Positions 63,599 through 64,000 of a stretch of 64,000 bases of DNA are shown piece by piece (positions within the stretch are counted from its first letter, which is position 1; each line of letters starts with the position of its first letter). The position numbers and the translations under genes were made by a program. The notes beneath the pieces were generated by a model. The model worked only from the letters and a program-made list of their open reading frames with translations. It did no database searches and was not told the DNA's origin. The stretch is from Rubrivivax sp. (lineage in GTDB: Bacteria > Pseudomonadota > Gammaproteobacteria > Burkholderiales > Burkholderiaceae_C), in contig JAIXRN010000101.1 of NCBI GenBank assembly GCA_027485165.1, positions 1 through 64,000 on the forward strand, given 5' to 3'.

Positions 63599-64000
63599 AT
63601 GAAGTTGCTTGCTGTCCCCCGCGCGCCGCTGGCCGCCTGGCTTTCTGCCACGTTCGCCACTTGTTCCACCCGCGTTTCAGCGCGCCGCGGTGCCTTCGGC
63701 CCGGCCCCTGCGTTCGGCCGCGCGCTTGCCCTAGCGGCAGCGGGCCTGCTGGTGTCGATGGCCCTGGCTTCGGGCACTGCTGTGGCGCAAGACGCCGCCG
63801 CCGGGCAGACCAAGGCGGCCATGTGCATCGGCTGCCATGGCATCCAGGGCTACCAGGCCAGCTTCCCTGAAGTCTTCAAGGTGCCGATGATTTCAGGCCA
63901 GAACAGCGGCTACATCGCGGCCGCGCTGGCGGCCTACAAGAAGGGCGAACGCAAGCACCCGACCATGCGCAGCGTGGCGACATCGCTCAGCGACAAGGAC
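63599..64000 (+). CDS. c-type cytochrome (N-terminal part)
   Basis: The first 134 codons of a gene leaving the window. A long N-terminal region, with a hydrophobic stretch near residues 41-60 (ALALAAAGLLVSMALASGTA, then VAQ), exports the protein. The heme-binding motif is CIGCHG near residue 75, with a likely Met axial ligand (PMISGQ) and a helix (GYIAAALAAYKKGERKHPTM) typical of cytochrome c4/class I proteins. Members carry electrons in the periplasm; a second heme may follow outside the window. Translation could also start at a later Met before the signal (about residue 53); the window does not decide. Confidence 0.85.
   Translation, partial: MKLLAVPRAPLAAWLSATFATCSTRVSARRGAFGPAPAFGRALALAAAGLLVSMALASGTAVAQDAAAGQTKAAMCIGCHGIQGYQASFPEVFKVPMISGQNSGYIAAALAAYKKGERKHPTMRSVATSLSDKD

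Overview
The window is about 64 kb of very GC-rich, gene-dense chromosome. It most likely comes from a betaproteobacterium of the order Burkholderiales, in the Rubrivivax/Leptothrix/Ideonella neighbourhood. This placement is inferred from protein family types and gene order: ctpA-moeB, bfr/bfd/hemP, tamA-tamB, both AcnA and AcnB, PEP-CTERM sorting signals, and an endonuclease-type MutL. No 16S gene is present. No prophage, insertion sequence, CRISPR array or replication origin was seen.

Layout. 1-165: end of a B12-dependent acyl-CoA mutase. 338-2765: a cyclic-di-GMP-I (GEMM) riboswitch ahead of a secreted subtilisin-like lipoprotein. 2884-4820: small secreted or unknown genes, including a 5'-truncated PEP-CTERM zinc protease, then a tandem pair of 74-bp double-hairpin repeats. 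5006-12054: mutL, an esterase coupled to an unknown gene, a palindromic dispersed repeat, and acnA. 12208-15620: an intact PEP-CTERM zinc protease, then an iron block (DUF2325 protein, hemP, bfd, Fur box, bfr). 15762-24162: the most interesting region, a LysR regulator divergent from a TRAP transporter, a gallate-dioxygenase-type ring-cleavage enzyme, a lipoprotein tannase and a porin. Together these look like a gallotannin/gallate utilisation unit. 24199-30788: acnB, a VapBC toxin-antitoxin pair, a TonB receptor and hutG. 30883-38975: hybrid histidine kinase overlapping argG, a small membrane protein, a Rhizobium-type asparaginase, a DMT exporter, an amidohydrolase and a DUF429 protein. 38982-42196: ligase-associated DEXH helicase, whose N-terminus is encoded by a dispersed repeat, then a thermonuclease-like protein. 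42217-45644: PuuD-like amidotransferase, arginase, LOG-family protein, moeB. 45752-50204: ctpA and a Fur-box-associated ferric ABC transporter (fbpC/fbpB). 50690-57303: tRNA-Arg(CCT) overlapping the end of tamB, then tamB and tamA. 57300-63428: VWA protein, diguanylate cyclase, prolyl-oligopeptidase-type S9 peptidase, GNAT, MoxR ATPase. 63599-64000: start of a c-type cytochrome.

How the genes may work together. The tannase is a predicted surface or periplasmic lipoprotein that would release gallate from gallotannins. The porin and TRAP system could admit it, and the dioxygenase would open the ring. Steps after ring opening are not in the window. Two nearly identical palindromes, AATGCG(A/G)AT(A/G)GTTCGCATT, sit at bfd/hemP and at the fbpC/fbpB divergence and probably form one Fur-controlled iron regulon. 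Second-messenger signalling appears both as an output (riboswitch-protease) and an input (diguanylate cyclase with an intact feedback site). Many start codons are uncertain because GC-rich ORFs extend far upstream; the choices made are explained per gene.
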